DNA of 64,000 bases from Collinsella sp. (GCA_019419525.1 DXZU01000010.1:3721-67720); one strand, 5' to 3'; counted from the first letter of the stretch, positions 43,432 through 53,009 are shown. Notes: a model not told the origin generated them from the letters alone. Program-made: numbers and translations.

Positions 43432-43589
43432 CCACGAAACGCGCCTATCTACTACGTTTAACCGATCGCCCTTAACCATGCCAAATTTCGCGAAATAAAA
43501 GCCGCAGGTAGACGGCTTGCGTATTCTCGGAAAACCGGGGGATGGTCGACCCATACGGTTCAAACGTAGTAGATAGGCCGCTTTCGTGG
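43432..43589. repeat. TACTACG structured repeat, copy 2
   Basis: A 158 bp unit with 28-base near-perfect terminal arms (43432-43459 and 43561-43589) and the shared words CGTTTAACCG, GCCGCAGGTAGA and GGCTTGCGT. The inner stem CCATGCC/GGGGGATGG replaces the CCACA/TGTGG stem of copy 1, preserving pairing. It lies 93 bp upstream of tex. Confidence 0.75.
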
Positions 43590-43682
43590 TTCCGCGCCAA
43601 AACAGTCTTTTTTTGGGCGAAGTGGCGGGTGGTATCCTTGGTAGCCCTGTGCTGCAAACGCACCTTAAACGCAAGGAGTTCC

Positions 43683-45830
43683 ATGGATCTTATCGCCCAG
43701 CTCGCCCGCGAGCTCAACCTTAAGGCCGCCAACGTCGAGGCAGCCGTCAAGCTCATCGACGAGGGCAACACCATCCCCTTTATCTCGCGCTACCGCAAGG
43801 AAGCCACGGGCGGCATGGACGACGTCGCCCTGCGCGCACTCGACGAGCGCCTGTCCTACCTGCGCAATCTTGAGCAGCGTAAGGAGGACGTCATTCTGCT
43901 CATCGACGCCCAGGGCAAGCTCACGCCCGAACTCGAGCAGCAGATTCGCGAGGCCACGCAGCTCCAGCGTGTCGAGGACCTCTATAAGCCCTACCGCAAA
44001 AAGCGCATGACCCGCGCGCAGAAGGCCCGCGAGGCAGGCCTGGAGCCACTCGCCAACATGATCATCATGCAGGCTTCGGCCAAGGGCAGCGCGCTCGACG
44101 CCGCCGCGGACTACGTCAACGAGGAGGCCGGCTTCGACACGCCCGAGAAGGCGCTCGCCGGCGCCGCCGACATCGTGGCCGAGACGGTAGCCGAGGACCC
44201 GGAGAACGTCGCCGACCTGCGCACCTTTACGCAAAACACCGCCGACATCGTCGTCGAGGCCACCGACCCCGCCGAGAAGACCCCCTACGAGCCGTACTAC
44301 AGCTATGATGAGCCGCTGCGCCGTATACCCAACCACCGCGTGCTGGCTATCGACCGCGGTGAGCGCGAGGGCAAGCTCCGCGTGCGCGTGAACGTCGACG
44401 GCGCTGCCGCCACGGTGCGCCTCGGCAGCCGTTGGCCCCGACGCCAGGGCGTGTTTGCTCCCATCTTCGATGCCGCCATCGCCGACGGCTACAAACGCCT
44501 CATGGCTCCCTCGCTGGAGCGCGAGGCCCGCGCCAAACTCACCGTTCGCGCCCAGACCGAGGCCATCAACGTCTTTGCCAAGAATCTCGAGGGCTTGCTC
44601 TCGGCGCGCCCCGTGCGTGGTGCCCGCGTGCTCGCACTCGATCCGGGCTACCGCACCGGCTGCAAGGTCGCCGTCATGGACGAGACCGGCAAGCTACTCG
44701 ACCACGGCGTGGTCTACCCCACCAAGCCGCGCCACGACGTCGCCGGCACCAAGCGCGAGCTCGCCCGCCTCGTCAAGAAGGACAGCGTCAACACCATCGT
44801 CATCGGCAACGGCACCGCCAGCCGCGAGACTGAGGAAGTCGTCTCGGAGTTTATTGCCGAGCAGGCGCCCAGCCTTCGCTACACCATCGTCAACGAGGCC
44901 GGCGCGTCGGTGTACTCCGCCTCCGAGCTCGCGAGCCAGGAGTATCCCGATCTGGATGTCACCGTGCGCGGCGCCATGAGCTTGGGTCGTCGCCTGCAGG
45001 ACCCGCTGGCAGAGCTCGTCAAGATTCCGCCCCAGTCCATCGGCGTAGGCCAGTACCAGCACGACCTTGACCAGGCCGAGCTCTCGCGCACGCTGGGCCA
45101 CGTGGTGGAGGACGTCGTCAACCGCGTGGGCGTCGATGTAAACACCGCAAGCGCGAGCCTGCTGGGCTACGTGTCGGGCATTACGCCAAGCGTGGCCAAA
45201 AACATCGTGGCCTACCGCGAGGAAAACGGCGCCTTTACCGATCGCCGCCAGCTTAAGAAGGTCCCCAAGCTGGGACCCAAGGCATATCTCAACGCCGCGG
45301 GCTTCCTGCGCATCAGCGGCGGCAAAAACCCGCTCGACGCGACAAGCGTCCACCCCGAGAGCTATGAGGTGGCCACGTCTGTCCTGGAGCGCGCCGGCGT
45401 TAAAGCCAGCGAGCTCAACCGCGGCGGCGTGCCCGATATCGAGCGCCGTCTGGGCAGCATCTCGGCGCTGGCAAGCGATCTAGACTGCGGCACCCTAACG
45501 CTCATCGACATTGTCAACGAGCTCAAGAAGCCCGGCCGCGACCCGCGCGACGACGCGCCCGAGGTGGTCTTTAGCCGCTCGGCACTTTCCATCGACGACC
45601 TGGAGCCCGGCATGGAGCTCAAGGGCACGGTGCGCAACGTTGTGGACTTTGGCGCCTTCGTCGACGTGGGTGTGCACCAGGACGGCCTCGTACACATCTC
45701 CAAGCTGGCCAACCGCTTTGTCAAGCACCCCAGTGACGTGGTGCGCGTCGGCGACACGGTCAAGGTGTGGGTCGAGAAGGTCGATCGCGACCGCAAGAAG
45801 ATCTCACTCACCATGGTGCAGGGGAAGTAA
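43683..45830 (+). CDS. Tex-like RNA-binding transcription accessory protein
   Basis: The 715 residues match Tex from end to end. It has the N-terminal helical domain (TIPFISRYRKEATGGMDD), the YqgF/RuvC-like nuclease fold (LALDPGYRTGCKVAVMD), a helix-hairpin-helix region with SASLLGYVSGITPSVAKNI, and a C-terminal S1 domain (GTVRNVVDFGAFVDVGVHQD). Tex binds nucleic acid and influences transcription. I chose the ATG at 43683 with AAGGAG upstream. It is monocistronic. Confidence 0.95.
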   Translation: MDLIAQLARELNLKAANVEAAVKLIDEGNTIPFISRYRKEATGGMDDVALRALDERLSYLRNLEQRKEDVILLIDAQGKLTPELEQQIREATQLQRVEDLYKPYRKKRMTRAQKAREAGLEPLANMIIMQASAKGSALDAAADYVNEEAGFDTPEKALAGAADIVAETVAEDPENVADLRTFTQNTADIVVEATDPAEKTPYEPYYSYDEPLRRIPNHRVLAIDRGEREGKLRVRVNVDGAAATVRLGSRWPRRQGVFAPIFDAAIADGYKRLMAPSLEREARAKLTVRAQTEAINVFAKNLEGLLSARPVRGARVLALDPGYRTGCKVAVMDETGKLLDHGVVYPTKPRHDVAGTKRELARLVKKDSVNTIVIGNGTASRETEEVVSEFIAEQAPSLRYTIVNEAGASVYSASELASQEYPDLDVTVRGAMSLGRRLQDPLAELVKIPPQSIGVGQYQHDLDQAELSRTLGHVVEDVVNRVGVDVNTASASLLGYVSGITPSVAKNIVAYREENGAFTDRRQLKKVPKLGPKAYLNAAGFLRISGGKNPLDATSVHPESYEVATSVLERAGVKASELNRGGVPDIERRLGSISALASDLDCGTLTLIDIVNELKKPGRDPRDDAPEVVFSRSALSIDDLEPGMELKGTVRNVVDFGAFVDVGVHQDGLVHISKLANRFVKHPSDVVRVGDTVKVWVEKVDRDRKKISLTMVQGK

Positions 45831-45842
45831 ACCGCCAAAGCA

Positions 45843-46051
45843 AGGGTACCCCCTGCAGCGACGTGCAAAATCGCGAGTATTCTGCAATTTCCGCCGTTCC
45901 GAACGCCCCACAGAGACAATGACGTCAAAAACAGCCCCCGTTTTAGCGTCATCAGAGCCAAAACGGGGGCTGTTCCATGCTTCACCCAGCTGGTAAAAGC
46001 CTTTACCTTGCTGAATACTCTCAATTTTGCACGGCGCAGGCGGGGGTACCT
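45843..46051. repeat. Nested palindrome after tex
   Basis: Outer arms of about 44 bases (45843-45887 and 46009-46051, sharing GTGCAAAATYGMGAGTATTC) surround a perfect inner stem AACAGCCCCCGTTTT (45930-45944 with 45960-45974). The inner stem can act as the tex terminator; the outer arms make a stem about 200 bases across. No gene is seen in 45831-46211. Confidence 0.75.
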
Positions 46052-46109
46052 TTGTCCACGGCAGGATATGGAAGCCTATCACCAACCTACCGGCAAGTTC
46101 GTGTCGGCA

Positions 46110-46181
46110 GCCCCGGCCTTTCCTTTGCCTAGCGCGACCCTCGCGAAGCGCGTGAGTGATAGGGAAAGGAAAGGCCGGGGC
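46110..46181. terminator. Hairpin at the end of the aldolase gene
   Basis: GCCCCGGCCTTTCCTTT (from 46110) is inverted at 46160-46181 with one bulged base. The 28-base loop has its own GCGCG/CGCGC pairing. It lies 30 bp downstream of the stop of the minus-strand gene and between two convergent genes. Confidence 0.7.
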
Positions 46182-46211
46182 GAACAACCCGCGATGTAGC
46201 CAGCGTTCGCG

Positions 46212-46916
46212 TTACGGCAGGATATGGAAACCGAGCGAGGCGATATCCTTGGCAAAACCGCGCACGGTATCGAGCGAGACCTCGTACGGGTCACGGCCGA
46301 TGTTCTTACGCTTGGCCAGGATGCTGTTGGGCACCGTGATGATCTGGCAACCGCATCCTTCCGCCTGGTAAATATTGATAAGCTCACGCGTGGATGCCCA
46401 CAGGACCTCGCAGTTGGGCTTGGCGGCGGCCTTCTTGACCGACTCCGTCATAAACGGAATGGGGTCGACGCCGGTATCGGCGATGCGGCCGGCAAAGAGC
46501 GAGATGATGGACGGTGTCTCGGCATCAACGGCCTCGACCATCTCGTCGACCTGCGTAGGCGTAAAGATGGTGGTGACGTTGACCTTGATGCCGTCGGCCG
46601 AAAGCTTGCGCACCAGCTCGGCGGTGGACTCACCCTTGGTGGTCACGCACGGAATCTTGACGTAGACGTTCTCGGCCCAGGTAGCGATCTCGCGGGCCTC
46701 GACCTCCATGGTCTCGACGTCGTCGGCAAAGACCTCAAACGACACGGACACATCGGTGATGTGGGCCAGGACCTCCTTGGCAAACGCGCGGTAATCCGTC
46801 ACGCCGCCCTTCTTCATAAGGGACGGGTTGGTCGTGAAACCCTGAACGTTGCCGTTCTCGTACATGTCGAGCATGCCCTCGAGGTTTGCACCGTCAGCGA
46901 ACACCTTGATTGCCAT
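46212..46916 (-). CDS. Transaldolase/fructose-6-phosphate aldolase family protein
   Basis: This is a 234-residue class I aldolase of the small transaldolase (TalC/MipB) type. Key stretches are FTTNPSLMKKGG near the N-terminus, VYVKIPCVTTKGE with the Schiff-base Lys, VNVTTIFTPTQVDEM, and SLFAGRIADTGVDP. It moves dihydroxyacetone units or cleaves fructose 6-phosphate in the cytosol; the exact reaction cannot be told. I chose the ATG at 46916 with AAAGGAA upstream. Confidence 0.92.
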   Translation of the reverse strand: MAIKVFADGANLEGMLDMYENGNVQGFTTNPSLMKKGGVTDYRAFAKEVLAHITDVSVSFEVFADDVETMEVEAREIATWAENVYVKIPCVTTKGESTAELVRKLSADGIKVNVTTIFTPTQVDEMVEAVDAETPSIISLFAGRIADTGVDPIPFMTESVKKAAAKPNCEVLWASTRELINIYQAEGCGCQIITVPNSILAKRKNIGRDPYEVSLDTVRGFAKDIASLGFHILP

Positions 46917-47109
46917 CTGCCTGATTCCTTTCGTTAGCATACGGCCGATAAACTGCTAAACACTTTACCTACGTTTATCAAGGCGTGAGCTGCGGTTTTT
47001 TATCTTCTCGGCGAACGGTATAAACACCTCAGTGTTTGGATTGATAAATCGATTGAGCATGCAAAAGCAAAGAGTCGCAGTTTGAGCAAACGTCAGAAGG
47101 CGAGATTCA

Positions 47110-47937
47110 TTAGATGAGGCCAAAATGCTGCATCGCGGTGACGGTGCCGTCGTGTGCGACATCGTCGGTCACGTAGTCGGCGACCGCCTTGACCTCGGGC
47201 ATGGCGTTGCCCATGGCCACGGCCGTCTCGACAGCAGCGAGCATGCCCAGGTCGTTGCCAGAATCGCCAAAGCCAAAGGTGCGCGCATTTCCCTCGCGGC
47301 CCAGATACGCCAGCGCTCGCGCCACGCCCACGCCCTTGTCGATGCCCTTGGGGCTCAGCTCGCGATTCTGACCACCGGTGTTGCACAGCTCAAAGTTGCG
47401 ATCGATAAAGCCATCGTCGTTGGCTACGCGAGCCAGGTTGCACGCGTTAATGCACACCTTGCCTACGCGCAAGCGGCCATCGACGCGCATCTGATCAACG
47501 CCATGCACCACGCCGGCGCCTAGCAGAAATGACTGTTCGACACCAACTGGCTCAAGTGAATAGGTGGCACTGTTCGTCTCGAACAACGCCTCACCGCCCG
47601 CCGCGGCAATGCGGCGCGCAAGCTCCTCAACAATGTCTTCGTCAAAGCACTCCTCATGCACCACGCGGCCCTCGACCTCGAGCGTAGCGCCTGCCATGGC
47701 CACGACGCCCGCGGGGTCGAGCGCACGCAGGCTATCGGCGATAAGCCACAGGGGACGACCCGTGCAGATAAATGCCTTGTGCCCCACATCGCGCAGTGCA
47801 CGGAACGCCTCAACCACCGTCTGCGAGGGACGAACCGCCGTAAAGTCCTTATCGGTCATATCGTCGGGATCGAACGACGTCAGCGTGCCGTCCACGTCAA
47901 AAAAGAGCACAGCGGATTCGGGGTACGCATCAATCAT
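47110..47937 (-). CDS. HAD-superfamily phosphatase, Cof type
   Basis: The 275 residues have motif I FFDVDGTLTS with the nucleophile Asp, motif II ICTGRP, the C2 cap in the middle, a Lys in SPKGIDKGVG, and motif IV FGFGDSGNDLGML. Such proteins dephosphorylate sugar phosphates or phosphorylated cofactors. It is divergent from the RlmKL gene across a 75 bp gap. ATG at 47937 with GAAAGGAA upstream. Confidence 0.9.
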   Translation of the reverse strand: MIDAYPESAVLFFDVDGTLTSFDPDDMTDKDFTAVRPSQTVVEAFRALRDVGHKAFICTGRPLWLIADSLRALDPAGVVAMAGATLEVEGRVVHEECFDEDIVEELARRIAAAGGEALFETNSATYSLEPVGVEQSFLLGAGVVHGVDQMRVDGRLRVGKVCINACNLARVANDDGFIDRNFELCNTGGQNRELSPKGIDKGVGVARALAYLGREGNARTFGFGDSGNDLGMLAAVETAVAMGNAMPEVKAVADYVTDDVAHDGTVTAMQHFGLI

Positions 47938-47973
47938 ATGGGTTCCTTTCGAGGATAAGGGCAAACGAAGCAT

Positions 47974-47987
47974 CCATCATATAATGG
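47974..47987. promoter_or_regulatory. Overlapping divergent -10 elements
   Basis: CCATCATATAATGG contains TATAAT on the plus strand (47980-47985, towards the RlmKL gene) and TATGAT on the minus strand (47976-47981, towards the HAD gene). No clear -35 boxes are visible. Confidence 0.45.
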
Positions 47988-48012
47988 AGCGACGCAATCA
48001 GAGAGGTCACCC

Positions 48013-50571
48013 ATGGAATTTTACGCAAGCTGCCCCGAGGGCTTTGAGTCCGCACTCGCCGATGAGCTTAAACACCTCGGGCTTTCGCATGTCCGCCGCC
48101 TGAAGGGCCGCGCTACGTTTGAGGGCGAGCTCGAAGAAGGCTACCGCGCCTGTCTGTGGTCGCGCCTGGCCAGCCGCGTGTTTGTGGTGCTTGGGCGCTT
48201 TGAGGCGCAGGATGCCGACGAGCTGTACGACAGCGTTTACGACATCGCCTGGGAGACCATCATCCGCCCCGGTGCCACCATCGCCATCACCGCCCGCGGC
48301 GTGACCGAGCAGCTGCGTAACACGCGCTTCTCGGCCCTGCGCGCCAAGGACGCGCTGTGCGACCGTCTGGCCGAGACAACGGGCCGTCGCGCCGATGTCG
48401 ACGCCGCCGATCCCGATGTTCACCTGCTGCTTTCGCTGCGCCAGCGCCGCGCGAGCATCAGCCTGGACCTTTCGGGCGACCCGCTGTTCAAACGCCTGCC
48501 GCCCGCTGCGACCCGTGCCGGCGAGGGCGCGCACGTGTTGCGCCCCGACTACGCCGCCCTGGTGCTGGCGCAGGTCGGCTGGACCGCACTGTGCGAGCGC
48601 GAGTTGACGGCCGACGATTACGAGAATGAAGCCCTTCCTACGCTGATCGATGCCTCGTGCGCCGGTGGCGGCCTGCTGCTGGAGGCCGTGAACATTCTGG
48701 CCGACCGCGCCCCGGGCGCCGCACGCGAGCGCTGGGGCTTTGAGGGCTGGCAGCTGCATGACGCTGCCCTGTGGGAGCAGCTGCGTGCCGAAGCGCGCGA
48801 GCGCGAGGCGGCGGCGCGCGAACGCCAGGCGCGCATCGTTGCCGTAGACATTGACCCTGCCGCCCGCAAGACCGCTGAGCGCATGGTCAAGTGTGCCGGC
48901 TACAAGCGCTTTGTCGATTTTTGCGCCGCCAAGTCCGCCACCGTGCTGGACCACGCAGGTGCCGTTGCCGGTGCCGCCCTGGTCGCGGACACGACCGAGA
49001 CCCCGCTTTCGCTCATGCACGATGCCATGACGCTGGTCGGCGAGCTGCGCCGCGCGCCCGAGCTCGCTTCGGCACCGGTCGCCGCACTCACCCGCGATGG
49101 CCTTATGGCCCGTGCGCTCCATGCCGAGCCCGAGCGCTCGATCGCCGTCATGCCCAATAACGAGGAGGCGGCTCTTGAGGTTTGGCCCTCGCTCGATCAT
49201 GCTGCCGCGGCGTTTGAAGCTGCGACCAGCGCAAACACCGAGGAGCAGACCGCGGATGCCCAAGACGAAGCCGCCGACACCCCCATGCCCGAACCTGCTG
49301 CCACGCTCGACCTGGGTGACGGCAAGCCGCTACCCGTGCTCATCCCCGAGTCCGAACAGTTCGCCAACCGCCTGCGCAAGAACGCTCGCCTGCGTCGCAA
49401 GTGGGCCAAGCGCGAGGGCGTGAGCTGCTACCGCGTCTACGATGCCGACCTGCCCGATTACTCCGCCGCCATCGACCTGTACGAGGGTTGCCCGCAGACG
49501 CCGGGCCGCTGGCTCGTCATCGCCGAATACGCCGCGCCCAAGACCATCGACCCCGCACTGGCCCAGGCCCGTATGCTCGATATTCTGGCCATCGCGCCGC
49601 GTATCCTGGATATCCCGGCCGAACACGTGCACGCCAAGGCCCGCATGCGCTCGCGCGGCGGCTCGCAGTACGGCAAGCAGGGCGCCGGCAAGGGCGGATC
49701 GGGCGAACGCGCCAACATCGCGCGCCGTCGCCTGCCGCTCATCGAGGAGGGCGGGCTCACCTTTGCCGTCAACTTTGACGACTATCTGGATGTGGGCATC
49801 TTCTTGGATCACCGCGTCACCCGCAACCTAGTGCGTGAGCACGCCAAGCAGGCGCGCCGCTTCCTCAACCTGTTTGCCTACACCGGCACCGCCACCTGCT
49901 ACGCGGCCGATGGCGGCGTCGAGGAGACCGTGACGGTCGACCTTTCCAACACCTACTTGGACTGGGCCGAGCGCAATATGCGTCAGAACGGCTTTGTGGG
50001 GCCGCAGCATCACTTTGTGCGCGATGACGTGCTCGCCTGGATTCGTGACCAGCGCCAGACGCGCAACCGCTGGGACCTGATCTTTGTCGACCCGCCCACG
50101 TTCTCGAACTCGTCCAAGATGGGCCGCCGCACCTGGGATGTCCAGCGCGACCATATTGAGCTTTTGGCCGGCGTATCGCGCCTGCTCGCGCAGGGCGGCC
50201 ATGCCATCTTTAGCTGCAACCTGCGCGGCTTCCGCCCCGAAACGCGCAAGCTCGCCCGCGCGGGCGTGCTGCTGGAGGACATTACAGCGCAGACCATCCC
50301 CGAGGACTTCGCGCGCAACCAGAAGGTGCACCACTGCTATATCGTGCGCCGCCTGCCCATCGAGGACGCCATGGCCGAGGTCGGCTTTAGCGCCGAGGAA
50401 ATTGCTGAGCGCGTCGAGGAACTGCGCAACCCCGAGGCCCGCAAGCCCCGTGTGGCAGTACCCGCGCACGCGCAGGCCGGCAACGGCAAGTCCAACTTTG
50501 CCGGCAAACCCTCCCCCGCCGGCAAGCCCAAAAAGAAGAAGTTCTACGCCAGCAAGCCCAAGGGCAAATAA
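48013..50571 (+). CDS. rlmKL: RlmKL-type fused 23S rRNA methyltransferase with a degenerate RlmL half
   Basis: The 852-residue fusion has an N-terminal THUMP domain, an RlmL-like methyltransferase domain (about 170-430) and an RlmK-like domain (about 470-790). The RlmK half is intact, with NLFAYTGTATCYAADGG and VDPPTFSNSSKM. In the RlmL half, motif I reads DASCAGGG instead of the usual DPMCGSGT, and the catalytic NPPYGER stretch expected near residue 325 reads ADTTETP. The protein may therefore make m7G2069 only. A Lys-rich tail ends the protein. ATG with AGAGAGGT upstream. Confidence 0.88.
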   Translation: MEFYASCPEGFESALADELKHLGLSHVRRLKGRATFEGELEEGYRACLWSRLASRVFVVLGRFEAQDADELYDSVYDIAWETIIRPGATIAITARGVTEQLRNTRFSALRAKDALCDRLAETTGRRADVDAADPDVHLLLSLRQRRASISLDLSGDPLFKRLPPAATRAGEGAHVLRPDYAALVLAQVGWTALCERELTADDYENEALPTLIDASCAGGGLLLEAVNILADRAPGAARERWGFEGWQLHDAALWEQLRAEAREREAAARERQARIVAVDIDPAARKTAERMVKCAGYKRFVDFCAAKSATVLDHAGAVAGAALVADTTETPLSLMHDAMTLVGELRRAPELASAPVAALTRDGLMARALHAEPERSIAVMPNNEEAALEVWPSLDHAAAAFEAATSANTEEQTADAQDEAADTPMPEPAATLDLGDGKPLPVLIPESEQFANRLRKNARLRRKWAKREGVSCYRVYDADLPDYSAAIDLYEGCPQTPGRWLVIAEYAAPKTIDPALAQARMLDILAIAPRILDIPAEHVHAKARMRSRGGSQYGKQGAGKGGSGERANIARRRLPLIEEGGLTFAVNFDDYLDVGIFLDHRVTRNLVREHAKQARRFLNLFAYTGTATCYAADGGVEETVTVDLSNTYLDWAERNMRQNGFVGPQHHFVRDDVLAWIRDQRQTRNRWDLIFVDPPTFSNSSKMGRRTWDVQRDHIELLAGVSRLLAQGGHAIFSCNLRGFRPETRKLARAGVLLEDITAQTIPEDFARNQKVHHCYIVRRLPIEDAMAEVGFSAEEIAERVEELRNPEARKPRVAVPAHAQAGNGKSNFAGKPSPAGKPKKKKFYASKPKGK

Positions 50572-50574
50572 CAA

Positions 50575-50641
50575 AGTTGCGGTGGAATACGGACTGTTTT
50601 GCCTGGAATTAGGCAAATTTAGACCGTATTTCACCGCAACT
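50575..50641. terminator. Long hairpin between RlmKL and kdpE genes
   Basis: Arms of about 30 bases (50575-50604 and 50611-50641, sharing AGTTGCGGTG and GCCT ends) pair with a few mismatches around a six-base loop. It starts four bases after the RlmKL stop and lies between convergent genes. Confidence 0.8.
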
Positions 50642-50665
50642 CATATTGGGATGGTGGTTGGCGAT

Positions 50666-51379
50666 CTAGCCTTGGATGACTAGGCGGTAGCCAATGCCTA
50701 CGTGCGTTTGGATATAGCGCGGATGCGCGGGGTCGGACTCGATCTTCTTACGCAACGTGCCCATAAAGACGCGCAGGCTCGCCAGATCGCTCTTGGTCGC
50801 CGTACCCCAAATCTCGTGCAATATAAACTGGTGCGTCAGCACCTTGTCGGCGTTGTGTGCCAGCAAGCAGAGCAACTTGTACTCGATCGGCGTCAGGTGC
50901 AGCTCCTCGCCATCCATCGTGGCGATGCCGGCGTCAAAATCGATATGCAGCTCACCGGTATCGAACGAGCCCTCGGAGGCAACACCGCCCGTTTGCGCAT
51001 ACGAAAGGCGCCTGAGCGTCGTGCGAATGCGCGCGAGCAGCTCTTCGACCGAAAACGGCTTGGTCAGGTAGTCGTCGGCACCGGCATCGAGTGCGCGGAT
51101 CTTGTCCGCGTCTTCGCTGCGCGCCGAGACCACAATGATCGGCATGCCCGACCATGCGCGCACCGACTCCACCACCTTGACGCCATCCATATCGGGTAGG
51201 CCCAGATCGAGCAGCACAATGCTCGGTGCCTGCGACGAGGCGGCGGCGATGGCGGCATGGGCGGTCTCCACAGCCATATGACGCAGGCCGTGCGCCTCGA
51301 GCGCGGCAACGATAAGGTTGCGAACGGCGGGATCGTCCTCAACGACCAAGATGAGCGGTTTTACGGCAGAGTTCGGCAC
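50666..51379 (-). CDS. kdpE: Response regulator, KdpE-like
   Basis: This OmpR-family regulator (237 residues) has a receiver domain with VVEDDPAVR, phospho-acceptor Asp in VLLDLGLPDMDG and Lys in LTKPFS, and a winged-helix domain ending VFMGTLRKKIESDP and GIGYRLV. It most resembles KdpE, which responds to potassium limitation. The start is GTG at 51379, with AAGGAG overlapping the TAG of the kinase gene (four-base gap). It is coupled to the KdpD-like kinase, but no kdpFABC is present nearby. Confidence 0.88.
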   Translation of the reverse strand: MPNSAVKPLILVVEDDPAVRNLIVAALEAHGLRHMAVETAHAAIAAASSQAPSIVLLDLGLPDMDGVKVVESVRAWSGMPIIVVSARSEDADKIRALDAGADDYLTKPFSVEELLARIRTTLRRLSYAQTGGVASEGSFDTGELHIDFDAGIATMDGEELHLTPIEYKLLCLLAHNADKVLTHQFILHEIWGTATKSDLASLRVFMGTLRKKIESDPAHPRYIQTHVGIGYRLVIQG

Positions 51380-51383
51380 GGCG

Positions 51384-53009
51384 CTACTCCTTATCAAACG
51401 AAACATCGGCGACGGGAAGCTCAATCGTAAAGACCGAGCCGTGCGGGTCCGCCGCGGCAACCTCTATGCTACCGCCATGCGCCAACGCAATGGAGCGGCA
51501 GAGCGAAAGACCCAGGCCCACGCTGCGATGGCTGTCGGCAAGACCGTGATTGGCGGTGTAGAACGATTCAAAGATTCGCTCGCGGTCCTCGGGCGCAATG
51601 CCCGGCCCGTCATCGGCCACCGAGCACGTCACGTGCCCATCGTCGACGCCAATCGAAATCACGATATGCGAACCCGCGGGCGTATACGTGATGGCGTTGT
51701 TCACCAGATTCACCACGAGCTGTACCATCAGACGCGCGTCGACGTTAACGAGCGCCGGCTCATCGCACGCCACCACCTTAAGGTCGTGCTCGCGCACGGC
51801 CGGACTTACGTGGCGCAGCGCCTCCTCGACGATATCGTCCATGAGCTCGAGCGTAGTCGCCAGATGCATACCGCCGCCCTCGAGCTTGGTGATGGCAAGC
51901 AGGTTCTCGACGGTGGCGTTGAGCCATTGCGCGTCCGAGCGAATGGACAGGAGCATGCCGCGGCGCGTCTGGTCGTCGAGCTCGGCGGTGCCGGTCGAGC
52001 CCTGGTCGAGCAGTACGTCGGCATTGCCCGAAATGCTGGTAAGCGGCGTGCGCAGATCGTGCGAAATGGAGCGCAGCAGGTTGGCGCGCAACTGCTCGTT
52101 TTTGGCAAGCACCGCCGCCTCTTCGCGGGCCTCCATGGCGCGGGCGCGATCGAGTGCCAGCTCGCCTTCGCTCACGATGGCATCGGCAAGTGTCCGCTCC
52201 TCGTGCGTCAGCACGTCGGACTCGGCAACGATAGCCAGCACGCCCACAACCGAGGCGGGGTCGCCCGCGCGCACCATGGTGTCGCCCGAGCGTACGGTCA
52301 AGTAGATGCCAAAGAACGCCGAGCCGCCATAGGTGGCATCGAGTGGTGTTCCCACATAGGCGGACGCCGAGAGCCGCGGCGGCATTTGCGACGCCAGCTC
52401 GTGCACCGGCACGGCATCGCCCACGGCCGTATACGTCGCGCGCGGCAGCAGGTCATCATCATCGGCATCATCGCTGTACCACACGACCGGGCAGCCCGAA
52501 AGACGCGCCAGCTGCGTTGCCATGGCGTGCACAATCTGCTGCTGATCGGCACAGCGCTGCAGCATGCGGTTGGTCTCGAGCACCATCTGCGTGCGGCGGT
52601 CGCTGGCGGCGGCCTGCGCCAAGGCGCGGCGCAGGGCCAACGCGATCGAACTCGACACAAGCGAGACCGCAAACATGATGAAGAACATGCCGGGATAAAC
52701 ACGGTCGATAAACGACAGCGAGTAGCGCGGGTCAACAAACAAGAAGTTGTAGAGCGCCACGGCGGCAGCCGAGCTCAGCAAGCAATACAGGCGGCTCCAG
52801 GTAAAGAACGCGCACAGCTGCACGGCGAACACATAGACGATCATGATGCTCGGCGCGAGACCCGGATGGTCGAGCAGCGCGCCCGCAATCGTCGCCGCGA
52901 CCAGCAGCCCCGCCGATACGCAGGCGTCATACAGAGGGCTGCGACGCGTCAGCGTCGTGCGCCGCCACCAAAAGTTCTCGGCAATATCGCCGTCCGCATG
53001 GACGTCCAT
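51384..53009 (-). CDS. Sensor histidine kinase, KdpD C-terminal-half type
   Basis: The 541 residues contain four membrane helices (about 25-125, the DUF4118-like KdpD membrane region). A GAF-like domain, the H-box SISHDLRTPLTSI, the N-box VNLVNNAITYTP and G-boxes DDGPGI and GLGLSLC follow. The N-terminal KdpD/universal-stress domain of about 370 residues found in E. coli KdpD is absent. It probably senses potassium-related or turgor state and phosphorylates the adjacent KdpE-like regulator. The upstream GAGAGGGG is a moderate ribosome site. A strong terminator separates it from the gene upstream. Confidence 0.88.
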   Translation of the reverse strand: MDVHADGDIAENFWWRRTTLTRRSPLYDACVSAGLLVAATIAGALLDHPGLAPSIMIVYVFAVQLCAFFTWSRLYCLLSSAAAVALYNFLFVDPRYSLSFIDRVYPGMFFIMFAVSLVSSSIALALRRALAQAAASDRRTQMVLETNRMLQRCADQQQIVHAMATQLARLSGCPVVWYSDDADDDDLLPRATYTAVGDAVPVHELASQMPPRLSASAYVGTPLDATYGGSAFFGIYLTVRSGDTMVRAGDPASVVGVLAIVAESDVLTHEERTLADAIVSEGELALDRARAMEAREEAAVLAKNEQLRANLLRSISHDLRTPLTSISGNADVLLDQGSTGTAELDDQTRRGMLLSIRSDAQWLNATVENLLAITKLEGGGMHLATTLELMDDIVEEALRHVSPAVREHDLKVVACDEPALVNVDARLMVQLVVNLVNNAITYTPAGSHIVISIGVDDGHVTCSVADDGPGIAPEDRERIFESFYTANHGLADSHRSVGLGLSLCRSIALAHGGSIEVAAADPHGSVFTIELPVADVSFDKE

